NCBI RefSeq assembly: GCF_009932375.1 | Contig: NZ_BLJG01000123.1 | Span: 1-47,646 of the forward strand | Origin: Pseudomonas juntendi | GTDB taxonomy: Bacteria; Pseudomonadota; Gammaproteobacteria; Pseudomonadales; Pseudomonadaceae | Reading direction: 5' to 3' | Length of the DNA: 47,646 bases | Shown here: positions 8,958 to 17,449 of the stretch, piece after piece | Numbering within the stretch: position 1 is the stretch's first letter | How the letters are laid out: each line of letters begins with the position of its first letter | Notes under the pieces: generated by a model | What the model was told of the DNA's origin: nothing | What the model saw: only the letters and a program-made list of their open reading frames with translations | Database searches by the model: none | Translations under genes and position numbers: made by a program

Positions 8958-9340
8958 ACGACGGCCCCGCCGGAGAACGAGAAGAACGACAGGAAGAACG
9001 AGGAAGCGGCGAACGCGATGCTCAACCCGAACACGATCTGGATCAGCTTGCGAAAGCCGCCGCTGGTGTCGCCGAAGGCCAGCGCCAGGCCCGTGGCGAT
9101 GATGATGATGACCGCGACGATGCGTGCCACCGGCCCCTGGATCGACTCCAGAATCGACTGCAAGGGCCCCTCCCACGGCATCGAGGAACCGGCGGCTTGC
9201 GCCGTTCCGGCCAGCAACAGCAGCAGCGCGGCCAGCAGCAGCCCCTGCCTCGCAGGGCGGGTGAGGCTGCGCAGCCGCGCCAGGCCGGACAGGCGAGGAA
9301 GCGGATTTACGGAAAAGCGGAAAGAATCAACGTGCGTCAT
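8954..9340 (-). CDS. trbC: TrbC, VirB2-like pilin precursor
   Basis: TrbC is the pilin subunit (VirB2 homologue). The 128-residue precursor has a long basic leader, a hydrophobic stretch LLLAALLLLLAGTAQA ending in an AXA-type cleavage site, and then two membrane segments separated by the short loop GDTSGGFRK, as in VirB2-type pilins. RP4 TrbC is processed and cyclised by TraF; a TraF homologue is encoded at 31162-31749, so the same may happen here. The start overlaps the end of trbB by 14 bases. Confidence 0.94.
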   Translation of the reverse strand: MTHVDSFRFSVNPLPRLSGLARLRSLTRPARQGLLLAALLLLLAGTAQAAGSSMPWEGPLQSILESIQGPVARIVAVIIIIATGLALAFGDTSGGFRKLIQIVFGLSIAFAASSFFLSFFSFSGGAVV

Positions 9341-10406
9341 GGCAGTTCTCCAAGTTGGTTGGGGGACGGGAATGTGCAGCGGCGTCGGCTGCGAGAGGAA
9401 CCGGCGTCAGCTCGGGAAACGGCGTTTCCAGTGCGTCCGCCAGGCGATAGCCGGTGCCGTCGAAGCCGACGACACGGGCGATGGTTTCGACGTGGCGCTT
9501 GCGGCCGCGTCCGGCGATGTTGATGACGACGTTGACCGCCTCGGCGATCAGCGCCCGCGGCGGATTCACAGCGACTTCGAGAATCAACTGTTCGAGGCGC
9601 AGCAACGCGCCCAGCGCGGAGCCGGCATGGATGGTCGCAATGCCGCCGGGGTGGCCGGTGCCCCACACTTTGATGAGGTCGAGGGCTTCGCCGCCGCGCA
9701 CCTCGCCGACGATCACGCGGTCAGGCCGCAGGCGCATCGTGGCCCGCACCAGCTCGGTCATGGTGACGACGCCGGCGCGGGTGCGCAGCGGCACATGGTC
9801 GCGGGCCGCGCATTGCAGCTCGATGGTGTCTTCGAGCACCAGCACGCGGTCGCCTGTGGCGGCGATCTCGGCCAGCAGCGCGTTCGCCAGCGTGGTCTTG
9901 CCGGTGCTGGTGCCGCCGGCGATTAGGATGTTCTGCCGCTCGCGCACGGCGCGGCGCAGGAACTCGGCCTGCCCGGCGGTCAGGATGCCGTCGGCCACGT
10001 AGCGATCCAGGCCGATGATGCTCACGGCCCGCTTGCGTAGCGCGAAGGCTGGCCCCGGGGCGGCCGGAGGCAGGATGCCCTCGAAACGCTCGCCGGTTTC
10101 CGGCAACTCGGCGGTCAAGAGCGGCTGGCCGCGATGCACCTCCGCGCCGACATGCGCGGCGACCAGGCGGATGATGCGTTCACCATCGGCCTCGGGCATC
10201 TCCACGCCCAGCGGCGAGCGACCCGACGACAGCCGATCCACCCACAGGGTGCGATCGGGGTTGAGCATGATTTCCACCACATCCGGGTCTTCGAGCGCAG
10301 CGGCGATCAGCGGCCCCATTGCAGTGCGCAGCATCTGGATGCGGCGATCCTGGGACGCTGCTGCGGATGAGCGAGGTTCGGGCTGGATCTGTGGAACGGC
10401 ACTCAT
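9327..10406 (-). CDS. trbB: TrbB, VirB11-like hexameric ATPase
   Basis: TrbB is the VirB11-type traffic ATPase that docks on the cytoplasmic face of the channel. The 359 residues have an N-terminal domain with VEIMLNPDRTLWVDRL, Walker A GGTSTGKTT near residue 163, an Asp box VLEDTIELQC, Walker B with RPDRVIVGEVRGGEALD and the His box GHPGGIATIHAGSA. All motifs expected for an active enzyme are present. The ATG overlaps the stop of the preceding RHH gene. Confidence 0.97.
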   Translation of the reverse strand: MSAVPQIQPEPRSSAAASQDRRIQMLRTAMGPLIAAALEDPDVVEIMLNPDRTLWVDRLSSGRSPLGVEMPEADGERIIRLVAAHVGAEVHRGQPLLTAELPETGERFEGILPPAAPGPAFALRKRAVSIIGLDRYVADGILTAGQAEFLRRAVRERQNILIAGGTSTGKTTLANALLAEIAATGDRVLVLEDTIELQCAARDHVPLRTRAGVVTMTELVRATMRLRPDRVIVGEVRGGEALDLIKVWGTGHPGGIATIHAGSALGALLRLEQLILEVAVNPPRALIAEAVNVVINIAGRGRKRHVETIARVVGFDGTGYRLADALETPFPELTPVPLAADAAAHSRPPTNLENCHDAR

Positions 10407-10879
10407 GACGCACGCTCCGCAGTTCGTTCATGGGCGGAGGCCATCGCTGCTGCGTCATCCATCTGCATCGGATCGGGGTGCAGTTCCTCCACCACGTCGC
10501 GCACCAGACTGCGGCCACGCAGAAGGTGGCGACCCAACTGTTCGACGAACTGCTCGAAGCGCACCTTGCCCTGGGCGCGTGCCGCATCCTGATGGGCTTC
10601 GGGCACCGGCGTGCTGACGGTCAGGAAGTAGCGGATGAACAGCGCCAGCGTTTCGATCTGGATGTTCTGGTCGCGCTCCAGGCGTTCGGTCTGCCGCGAC
10701 AGTCGATCCAACCGCTTGGCAATGGCGGCCTCGCGCTGGTCGCCAGCATCGGGCGACAGCCAGGACGCCAAGGCCGCTGCGACGATGGACGACTTGGACA
10801 CGCCTTTCTTGGCGGCCAGTTCGTCCAGGCGCTGGGCGTGCTCGGGCTGGATGAAAAGATTGAGGCGGTATTGGCTCAT
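10403..10879 (-). CDS. CopG-like ribbon-helix-helix protein between traG and trbB
   Basis: A 158-residue protein whose first 45 residues form a ribbon-helix-helix DNA-binding unit (YRLNLFIQPEHAQRLDELAA, then GVSKSSIVAAALASWL). This is followed by a predicted coiled coil (AIAKRLDRLSRQTERLERDQ) and a helical C-terminus. Tn4371-type elements carry a CopG-like gene at this position. A role in regulating the conjugation operon or in recognising transfer DNA is plausible but not shown. It overlaps both traG and trbB as ATGA. Confidence 0.85.
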   Translation of the reverse strand: MSQYRLNLFIQPEHAQRLDELAAKKGVSKSSIVAAALASWLSPDAGDQREAAIAKRLDRLSRQTERLERDQNIQIETLALFIRYFLTVSTPVPEAHQDAARAQGKVRFEQFVEQLGRHLLRGRSLVRDVVEELHPDPMQMDDAAAMASAHERTAERAS

Positions 10880-12873
10880 AGGTCGATTCCGTCGTTGGGG
10901 TCGAGGGAAGCCAGCCGGGCCGTGCGCTGCATGGCCGGGTCGAGCTGGCCGGGAAGCGGCAGCGCCAGGTCGTCGTCATCGAGCAGCGCCAGGTCGTTCG
11001 CATGTGCGTCCGGCTCGGGGTCGTAGGCGACGGTTTCGGAGAGTTCGGGCTGGCGGCGTGGGCCGCCGTCATCGGTGCCGCCCAGGCCATCGGCGGATGC
11101 CGAGGCCGGCGCCGCAGGTACGGCCGGGATCGCCAAGCCGCTCCAGTCGTCGGGGCGGGCTGGCGGCGCGTCGGCGTACCTCCCGGCTACGAGCGCGGGC
11201 GGTGGCAGGACGCGATTCTTGAAATTGGCGTCGGCGTAGTAGCGCAGCTTCTTCGCGCGGATCGGGGCGACGCTGGACACCATGACCACGGCGTCATCAG
11301 GTGGAAGCTGCATCACCTCGCCGGGCGTCAACAGCGGCCGTGCAGTTTCCTGACGCGACACCATCAGGTGCCCCAGCCACGGAGCGAGCCGGTGGCCGGC
11401 GTAGTTGCGCTGCGCGCGAAGCTCGGTGGCGGTGCCGAGGGTTTCTGAAATCCTTTTCGCCGTCCTTTCGTCGTTGGTGGCGAAAGTCACCCGGACATGG
11501 CAGTTGTCGAGGATGGAATGGTTCTGCCCATACGCCTTGTCGATCTGGTTCAGGCTTTGAGCGATGAGAAAGCTGCGGATGCCGTACCCGGCCATGAAGG
11601 CAAGCGCGGACTCGAAAAAATCGAGGCGGCCCAGCGCCGGAAACTCGTCCAGCATCAGCAGCAGCTTGTGCCGGCGCGCGATGCCATCGCTGCCGTCGAG
11701 CGATTCGGTCAGCCGCCGCCCGATCTGGTTCAAGATGAGCCGGATCAGCGGCTTGGTGCGGCTTATGTCGGAGGGCGGCACCACCAGATAGAGCGATACC
11801 GGGTGCTCGGCGGAAATCAGGTCGGCGATGCGCCAATCGCAGCGCGATGTGACTTCGGCCACGGTCGGGTCGCGGTACAGGCCGAGAAACGACATGGCGG
11901 TGGAGAGCACGCCCGATCGCTCGTTGTCCGACTTGTTAAGCACTTCGCGGGCAGCGGATGCGACAACCGGGTGAGGCGCATCGCCCAGGTGCTTCGTCGT
12001 CATCATCCGGTGCAGCGTCAGCTCGAACGGACACGCCGGGTCGCTGAGGAAGTTGGCGACGCCGCGCAGCGTCTTGTCCTCGCCTGCGTACAGCACATGC
12101 AGGATGGCGCCGACCAACAGCGCGTGACTGGTCTTTTCCCAATGGTTCCGGCGTTCGAGTGCGCCATCGGGATCGACAAGAATGTCGGCCACGTTCTGCA
12201 CGTCGCGCACTTCGTGCGCGCCGCGCCTCACTTCCAGCAGCGGGTTGTAGGCTGCCGACTGCGCATCCGTGGGGTTGAACAGGAGGCAGTGGCTAAACCG
12301 CGAACGCCAGCCTGCGGTGAGCGTCCAGTTCTCGCCTTTGATGTCGTGAACGACGACGGATGCGGGCCAACTCAACAAGGTGGGAACGACCAGGCCCACA
12401 CCCTTGCCCGAGCGCGTTGGTGCGAAGGTCAGGACGTGTTCCGGGCCTTCATGGCGGAGGTACTGGCCGCGATGCAGCCCGAGGAAAACCCCGTCGGGCT
12501 GGATCAGCCCAGCTTTGCGTATGTCTTCCGCATCGGCCCAGCGTGCCGAACCGTAGGTGGTGACAAGGCGCGCTTGCCGCGAGCGCCACACCGACATGGC
12601 GATGGCGACCACCACGGCCACCAGACCACTTCCACCCGCGATGGCCCCGCCGATATCGAAGACGTGCGGCGCGTAGGCATCAAAGAAGAACCACCACTCG
12701 AACAGCCGCCAAGGGTGATAGACCGGGGTTCCAAAGAAGTCGAACCATGGCGAGCCAAGGCGTAGTTGATAGCCCAGGGCGGCGGCTGTCCATTGCGTTG
12801 CACCCCACACGCCGGCGATCACGATGCCGAATACGGCGGCGATCTGCCCGAACAGTACGCCCTGAGCTTGCAT
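10876..12873 (-). CDS. traG: TraG, VirD4-like coupling protein
   Basis: TraG is the type IV coupling protein that hands the relaxase-bound strand to the secretion channel. The 665 residues show two N-terminal membrane segments (about 8-28 and 73-94), Walker A APTRSGKGVG near residues 151-160, Walker B LLLMLDEFPALGRL and FLIAQSLNQIDKAYG. The last 60 or so residues are acidic and low in complexity. It is the first gene of the minus-strand conjugation operon; its upstream region (12874-13179) must hold the operon promoter unless transcripts enter from the cargo. Confidence 0.96.
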   Translation of the reverse strand: MQAQGVLFGQIAAVFGIVIAGVWGATQWTAAALGYQLRLGSPWFDFFGTPVYHPWRLFEWWFFFDAYAPHVFDIGGAIAGGSGLVAVVVAIAMSVWRSRQARLVTTYGSARWADAEDIRKAGLIQPDGVFLGLHRGQYLRHEGPEHVLTFAPTRSGKGVGLVVPTLLSWPASVVVHDIKGENWTLTAGWRSRFSHCLLFNPTDAQSAAYNPLLEVRRGAHEVRDVQNVADILVDPDGALERRNHWEKTSHALLVGAILHVLYAGEDKTLRGVANFLSDPACPFELTLHRMMTTKHLGDAPHPVVASAAREVLNKSDNERSGVLSTAMSFLGLYRDPTVAEVTSRCDWRIADLISAEHPVSLYLVVPPSDISRTKPLIRLILNQIGRRLTESLDGSDGIARRHKLLLMLDEFPALGRLDFFESALAFMAGYGIRSFLIAQSLNQIDKAYGQNHSILDNCHVRVTFATNDERTAKRISETLGTATELRAQRNYAGHRLAPWLGHLMVSRQETARPLLTPGEVMQLPPDDAVVMVSSVAPIRAKKLRYYADANFKNRVLPPPALVAGRYADAPPARPDDWSGLAIPAVPAAPASASADGLGGTDDGGPRRQPELSETVAYDPEPDAHANDLALLDDDDLALPLPGQLDPAMQRTARLASLDPNDGIDL

Positions 12874-13179
12874 TGACTGGCCTCCGATTTCCCTGCACTG
12901 ATTCCTCGTTCAAAAGCGGCACAGGAACGTGCCGCATAGAGCGAGGATCGGTGCCGCGTGGGTGCCCGTCAAAGACCGTTTTGAGCACAACGGTCGAGGG
13001 AAAAGAAAGAATGAGCGGCGGGGCGAGTCGAAGACAAACGCCGCAAACTAAAGCACCCTATGGCGCATTTGGAGTTTCCAAGAGGTTGCCCAGAAAAAAA
13101 TTCTCGCTGGGTCTCGCTCCCCTCATGAGCAGAATCTAGATATCATGGGAAAGAATTATTTATTGAAATCTGGATAAGA
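12874..13179. promoter_or_regulatory. Divergent control region between traG and a LysR gene
   Basis: This 306-base gap separates the outward-facing traG and lysR starts and is also one junction between ICE backbone and cargo. It contains two perfect 7-bp inverted repeats, GCGGCAC/GTGCCGC at 12916-12935 (6-base spacer) and GACCGTT/AACGGTC at 12974-12995 (8-base spacer), either of which could be an operator for the conjugation operon. The right half, from about 13070, is markedly AT-richer than the trb genes. Confidence 0.5.
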
Positions 13180-14085
13180 ATGAAAGATATCAAGAGCATG
13201 GATCTCAACTTACTCAAGGCGCTGGACGTATTGTTGGACGAACGCAACGTGACACGGGCGGCAGCACGTCTTGGACTAACCCAACCGGCCTTGAGCGGCA
13301 TGCTTGCGCGGCTGCGTGAAAGCTTCGGCGACCCGCTGTTCGCGCGTGCGCAGCGGGGCATCGTTCCGACGCAGCGGGCGCTAGACATAGGGATATCTGT
13401 CAAACAGGTGCTAGCGGAAATCGACGCGCTGCTCCAGCCACCTTCTTTCGACCCGGCCACCGCACAACTGACCTTCTCCATCGCCGCGACGGACTATGCG
13501 CTGCGTGCCATTGCTGTCCCATTTCTATCGGCACTCAAACAGCACGCACCGCGCGTTCGAGTCTCATTAGTGCCAGTCGAGAGCGGACTGCTACAGAACC
13601 AGCTTGAGCGCGGTCAAATCGATCTAGCCCTCCTGACGCCAGAGATCACTCCGCCAAATCTGCATGCCCGAGAGCTATTCAAGGAGCACTACGTGTGTGT
13701 CCTGCGGGAAGACCATCCAGCGGCTATGGGGCGCAAGCTGACAGTTAAGCAGTTCTGTGCTCTCGACCATGCGCTTGTTTCCTACGATGGTGGAGGTTTC
13801 CGCGGCGTCACCGACGATGCGCTAGAACAGTTGGGCAAACAACGAAGCGTCACACTGTCGGTCAAGAGCTTTCTGATCTTGCCAGACATCCTGCGTGCCA
13901 GTGACATGGTCGCGATCTTGCCGAGCCGCTTGGTCGCCGGTATGGACAAGCTGGCTATCTCCCTGCCGCCGATGAAGATACCGGGGTTCACCAAGACGGC
14001 TGCTTGGCACGAACGCACCCATCACGATCCAGCACATCGCTGGATACGAGCACTGCTGTTCACTTCCTGTGCTAACAACAAGTAG
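13180..14085 (+). CDS. LysR-family transcriptional regulator
   Basis: A 301-residue LysR-type regulator. The winged HTH covers about residues 8-66 (DLNLLKALDVLLDERNVTRA, LTQPALSGMLARLRESFGDP) and is followed by a type-2 periplasmic-binding effector domain. The first helix resembles the NodD/NahR branch. A second possible start is the ATG at 13198. It reads in the same direction as the SRPBCC gene and the broken DJ-1/OYE genes, so it probably controlled them; the 280-base gap before 14366 would hold its target. Effector unknown. Confidence 0.9.
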   Translation: MKDIKSMDLNLLKALDVLLDERNVTRAAARLGLTQPALSGMLARLRESFGDPLFARAQRGIVPTQRALDIGISVKQVLAEIDALLQPPSFDPATAQLTFSIAATDYALRAIAVPFLSALKQHAPRVRVSLVPVESGLLQNQLERGQIDLALLTPEITPPNLHARELFKEHYVCVLREDHPAAMGRKLTVKQFCALDHALVSYDGGGFRGVTDDALEQLGKQRSVTLSVKSFLILPDILRASDMVAILPSRLVAGMDKLAISLPPMKIPGFTKTAAWHERTHHDPAHRWIRALLFTSCANNK

Positions 14086-14312
14086 GCAAGATGGCTCTCA
14101 TCGTCATGCTCAGCACAACTCTGCCTCGCACTACAAATATGCAATCAGCCGGCTCAATTGGAGACGGACCCTTTCGTAGCACCGCTGCGAGATAGCCTTG
14201 TCGGCGGATGGCAGAACCTAGACGCTGATATCAAATTATATGATTTCAAAAATAAAAAATTAGGATTTCACTTATTTCACAGGGAGGCTCATGATTGCTC
14301 TATGACCACTTG

Positions 14313-14341
14313 AATGACGCAGCCACCCCTGTTGCGTCATT
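14313..14341 (+). promoter_or_regulatory. 9-bp inverted repeat upstream of the SRPBCC gene
   Basis: AATGACGCA (14313-14321) and TGCGTCATT (14333-14341) are perfect reverse complements separated by 11 bases and lie 24 bases before the SRPBCC start codon. The repeat could be a regulator binding site or an RNA hairpin in the leader. The AT-rich stretch at 14228-14280 just before it is the natural place for a promoter. Confidence 0.45.
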
Positions 14342-14365
14342 GACATTTTGTGAAGGAGCTTCGAT

Positions 14366-14896
14366 ATGAGCAAGCAACAGAACGCCATCCTCTGGCCCGA
14401 AGGCTACACGCCGGGCTTTACTGAGAATTTCGCCTCTAATGAGATCATCGCCGCCGGCTTGAGCGCGGCCGACGTATGGCCGCTACTCGTCACACCATCG
14501 CTGTGGCCAAGCTACTACGCCAACTCGGCTAACGTGCGCTTTCATGGCGGCAAAGGCCCGGTACTGGCCGACGGCGATCGATTTTATTTCGAGACCTTCG
14601 GCTTCCCGGTAGAGGGGCAGTGCAACGAGTACGTGGCACCTGCGGATGGGCAACCCGGCCGCGTGGCCTGGCACGGCTGGTCCGGCGAGGAAGGCACAGA
14701 TACGCGCCTGGATGTGCATCACGCCTGGCTGGTCGAGAACCTGGACGGCGGGCGCGTGCGCATCCTCACGCAGGAAACGCAGAAGGGCAAGCCGGCCGAG
14801 GAGCTGCACAACGCCAAACCCAACCCGATGATCAACGGCCATCAGGACTGGCTCGACAGCTTGGTCGAGACAGCGCGCAAAGCCAAGCAGGCGTAA
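14366..14896 (+). CDS. SRPBCC (START/Bet v1-like) domain protein
   Basis: A 176-residue protein of the SRPBCC superfamily, a helix-grip fold that binds hydrophobic ligands. The typical opening SNEIIAAGLSAADVWPLLVT (helix after strand 1), the central GDRFYFETFGFPVEGQCNEY and the C-terminal long helix (INGHQDWLDSLVETARKAKQ) are visible. The ligand or reaction is not known. It has a good ribosome site (AAGGAG) and is followed after 44 bases by the DJ-1/PfpI frame, suggesting a small stress or detoxification operon under the LysR gene at 13180. Confidence 0.85.
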   Translation: MSKQQNAILWPEGYTPGFTENFASNEIIAAGLSAADVWPLLVTPSLWPSYYANSANVRFHGGKGPVLADGDRFYFETFGFPVEGQCNEYVAPADGQPGRVAWHGWSGEEGTDTRLDVHHAWLVENLDGGRVRILTQETQKGKPAEELHNAKPNPMINGHQDWLDSLVETARKAKQA

Positions 14897-14940
14897 TGGT
14901 CGCTGGCCGCTTGATCCCAAGCGTCTGAACTGAGAAAACC

Positions 14941-15695
14941 ATGATGGGAACTCCCCTCGAGATTCTGCTGGTTTTGACTTCGCAGGCAACGATGGGCGAC
15001 GACCCGCGCCTGACCGGCGTGTGGTTCGAGGAACAGTCCACCCCGTACTACGCCTTGGTCGATGCAGGTGCCAATGTGGATATTGCGTCAATCGCCGGCG
15101 GCGAGATTCCGGTGGATCCTCATTCCATAGCGAGCGAAGGCATGAACCCGCCGAGCGTGGAATGCTTCCTCGATGACAAGGTGTCGATGGACAAGCTCGA
15201 AGGCTCGCTGAAGATCGACAGCATCGCCCCGGAAGGGGGTGCGGTGATGTTCCTGCCCGGCGGCCATGGCACCATGTGGGACTTACCCGGAGCGGGGCGC
15301 TCGTCAATCTGCTGTCGGGCGCTTGGGCTGACGGCAGGGTGGTCGCGGCGGCCTGCCACGGCCGAGCCGGACTGGTTAATGTCAAGGAAGCGAATGGCCA
15401 GCCGCTGGTTGCCGGCCGTCGCGTCAGCCCCTTTGCCAAACGCATGAGCCGCGAGACTGGGCTACCTGTGGCAGTGAGTTGGGGCATCGACGATCCGCGA
15501 ATGGCCGAGCACGTGATCGCTGGCAGGTAGATGGGTTTGGTGATTCTTGGCCGCGCCATGCTAGCCAACCCACACTCTTTCTCCACCTTTGCAGGAGCTG
15601 AAGGTGGAGCACCCGGAATGGCTGCTCCACCGCCTTACGCGCACTGGCTCGAACTCTCCCGAGGCTGCGGCAAGCTCACCACATATAACGACTAG
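14941..15695 (+). pseudogene. Broken hybrid: DJ-1/PfpI protein fused to an old-yellow-enzyme tail
   Basis: The first part (14941 to about 15285) encodes the N-terminal half of a DJ-1/PfpI class I glutamine-amidotransferase-like protein up to FLPGGHGTMWDLP. A frameshift at about 15280-15300 moves it to another frame, which continues with the nucleophile-elbow Cys (VVAAACHGRAGLVN) to GQPLVAGRRV. At about 15423 the sequence changes into the C-terminus of an OYE/NemA-type flavin oxidoreductase: PFAKRMSRETGLPVAVSW, a TAG at 15528 where Gln is expected, then GLVILGRAMLANPH, further indels, and PYAHWLE near the end. Three kinds of damage (frameshift, deletion fusion, nonsense) make it a clear pseudogene. 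Confidence 0.82.
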
Positions 15696-15782
15696 GAGGA
15701 GGTGACCGTGCGAGTTCCCAGAACCCGATCCAGTCTGTGTCGCAGGGTGTCCCAGTGACTACGCTATCAAAGGAGCTAGTAC

Positions 15783-16100
15783 TCAACTCGATAACTTGAG
15801 CGTGATAACGCCCAGGATGATCAGCGCCACGCCAAGGTATCGCATCAGGGAGGTTGGGTCGCCATAGAAATGAATTCCGACTAAGAACGTTCCCGCCGCT
15901 CCGATACCCGTCCACACCGCATAAGCAGTCCCAATCGGTATCTGACGCTGAGCAAGCCATAGGAAGGCGCCGCTAATTGTCATGAAAGAGACGGCTACTG
16001 CGACCCCACTCCAACGCGATGTTGGCTCTTGCGCCATTTTCAGCCCGACCGGCCATCCGATTTCAAACAATCCAGCCAAAACAAGATAGATCCAGCCCAT
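15783..16100 (-). CDS. SMR-family transporter, SugE/Gdx-like
   Basis: A 105-residue small multidrug resistance protein with four membrane segments. It has the essential membrane glutamate (Glu13 in AGLFEIGWPVGLK) and the SugE/Gdx signature GTAYAVWTGIGAAG, which in characterised members goes with guanidinium or quaternary ammonium export by proton antiport. The ATG at 16100 has GGAG seven bases upstream. It follows the EexN-like gene by 58 bases on the same strand. Substrate assignment is by family resemblance only. Confidence 0.88.
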   Translation of the reverse strand: MGWIYLVLAGLFEIGWPVGLKMAQEPTSRWSGVAVAVSFMTISGAFLWLAQRQIPIGTAYAVWTGIGAAGTFLVGIHFYGDPTSLMRYLGVALIILGVITLKLSS

Positions 16101-16158
16101 TGCAATTCTCCTTCAAGTTTTTCATATCCGGCATACATACTCCAGCGTGACCACCAGC

Positions 16159-16422
16159 TTAGAACTTCGGCGGCTCTTTAGGTGTGGTGTAGGGCACATC
16201 GCCATCTTCGTAAAAGCGCTTTCGCGTAGCCTCGGCAACCCGGTTACATAGTTGGTCGCCCAGCATAGGACGATCCAACTTGCATTGCTGGCGCAACTTT
16301 TTCAGCCGCTCAGGATTGAGCGCTAATTCATCGACCGTCGGAAGGTTGCCTTTATCTGGTTTCCCGGATGGGCTGCAGGCTGCCAGTGTCGAGGAAAGCA
16401 ATATGAGAGCAATCTTCTTCAT
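16159..16422 (-). CDS. Second EexN-type entry-exclusion lipoprotein, in the cargo
   Basis: An 87-residue lipoprotein with signal MKKIALILLSSTLAAC (lipobox LAAC, Cys16) and the EexN-type core LNPERLKKLRQQCKLDRP, then CNRVAEATRKRFYEDG. The same pattern (DP/NP-x-RLK-LR-QC-DR, then Cys, then RKRFY/RRRFF) occurs in TrbK at 5146-5472, but the two are far from identical. EexN proteins reduce uptake of related conjugative elements. It sits just downstream of a LysR gene on the same strand and far from the trb operon, which suggests capture from another conjugative system. Confidence 0.82.
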   Translation of the reverse strand: MKKIALILLSSTLAACSPSGKPDKGNLPTVDELALNPERLKKLRQQCKLDRPMLGDQLCNRVAEATRKRFYEDGDVPYTTPKEPPKF

Positions 16423-16454
16423 GGTTAAGTTTCCTTGGGAGATTGTGTGATGGT

Positions 16455-17360
16455 TTACCGCCGACTTTTGGCGTCTGGAGATTTGATCGAATGAACGCGT
16501 TCCATGAAGCGAGTCAGTATTTCTGACGGCTCGCTGGCCGGTCGTAGCAGATAGGTCGTGAGCATGGGCGAACCTCCAGTCAGCGGCCGTGCGACCACAC
16601 CCTGTTCCCTGCTGGCAGTAATATGCGCACCTCCTGTGAGGCCTAGTGCAAGTCCCGCCGAAACCAGGACCATCATTAGATCGCTGGAAGTCACGCGTTC
16701 GGCAATTAGAGGCTCAATGTCCACGCGACGTAGCACCCGTTCAACTTGCCGAGCATGGCCCTCACACGCCACCGCGTCGCAGAGCACCAGCGGATACCGC
16801 AACAGCTCTTCCAGGGGAATCTGTTTGTGGGATAGCAAGGGGTGCCGTGCGGGCACAGCTACCATCAGAGGGTCACTCCACACCGGCACGGCGATGATGC
16901 CTTCGCCGACTTCATCCGATTGAGCGAAGCCGAGATCGTACAGTTCGCCACACAATCCCTTGATTTGCTGTGACAAAGGCACTTCGAAGAAGCGAACTTC
17001 CACTTCCGGCTCTTCCTGCCGGCAGAGCGCCAACAACGCAGGCAGGCGCGATGGCGTGATTCCATCAGACAATGCAATACGGAGCTGGCAATGAAAGCCA
17101 TTGGCTGCGGCGTTCACACTGTCGCGCGCCTGCTGCAAAGCTGCGAAGACACGGGGTACGCTCTCAAAGAAGAGTCTGCCTGCACGAGTCAAGCGGGTGC
17201 TCCGAGTGGTTCTCGCAAATAGCGCTACGCCCAACTCCTCTTCAAGCTCTTTGATGGCGCGCGACAGCGGCGATGTCTCGATGTGGAGGCGCTCTGCGGC
17301 TCGGGCAAAGTGCAGTTCCTCTGCCACCGCTAGAAAGTAGCGCAGATGCCGAATTTCCAT
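16455..17360 (-). CDS. LysR-family transcriptional regulator upstream of eexN-like gene
   Basis: A 301-residue LysR-type regulator with winged HTH at the N-terminus (MEIRHLRYFLAVAEELHFAR, SPLSRAIKELEEELGVALF) and an effector domain with FEVPLSQQIKGLCGELYDLG. The ATG at 17360 is chosen because AGGAGG lies just upstream; the frame is open to 17378. It is followed after 32 bases by the EexN-like gene and then the SMR gene, all on the minus strand, so the three may form one unit. Its target is unknown. Confidence 0.88.
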   Translation of the reverse strand: MEIRHLRYFLAVAEELHFARAAERLHIETSPLSRAIKELEEELGVALFARTTRSTRLTRAGRLFFESVPRVFAALQQARDSVNAAANGFHCQLRIALSDGITPSRLPALLALCRQEEPEVEVRFFEVPLSQQIKGLCGELYDLGFAQSDEVGEGIIAVPVWSDPLMVAVPARHPLLSHKQIPLEELLRYPLVLCDAVACEGHARQVERVLRRVDIEPLIAERVTSSDLMMVLVSAGLALGLTGGAHITASREQGVVARPLTGGSPMLTTYLLRPASEPSEILTRFMERVHSIKSPDAKSRR

Positions 17361-17449
17361 GTTCGCATTCCTCCTCACTTAGGCCTCACCACCTTCGCCT
17401 TGCGCCACGCTATCTAGCCTTCGCAAGCTGCTCCAGCAAGCTTCCCCGA

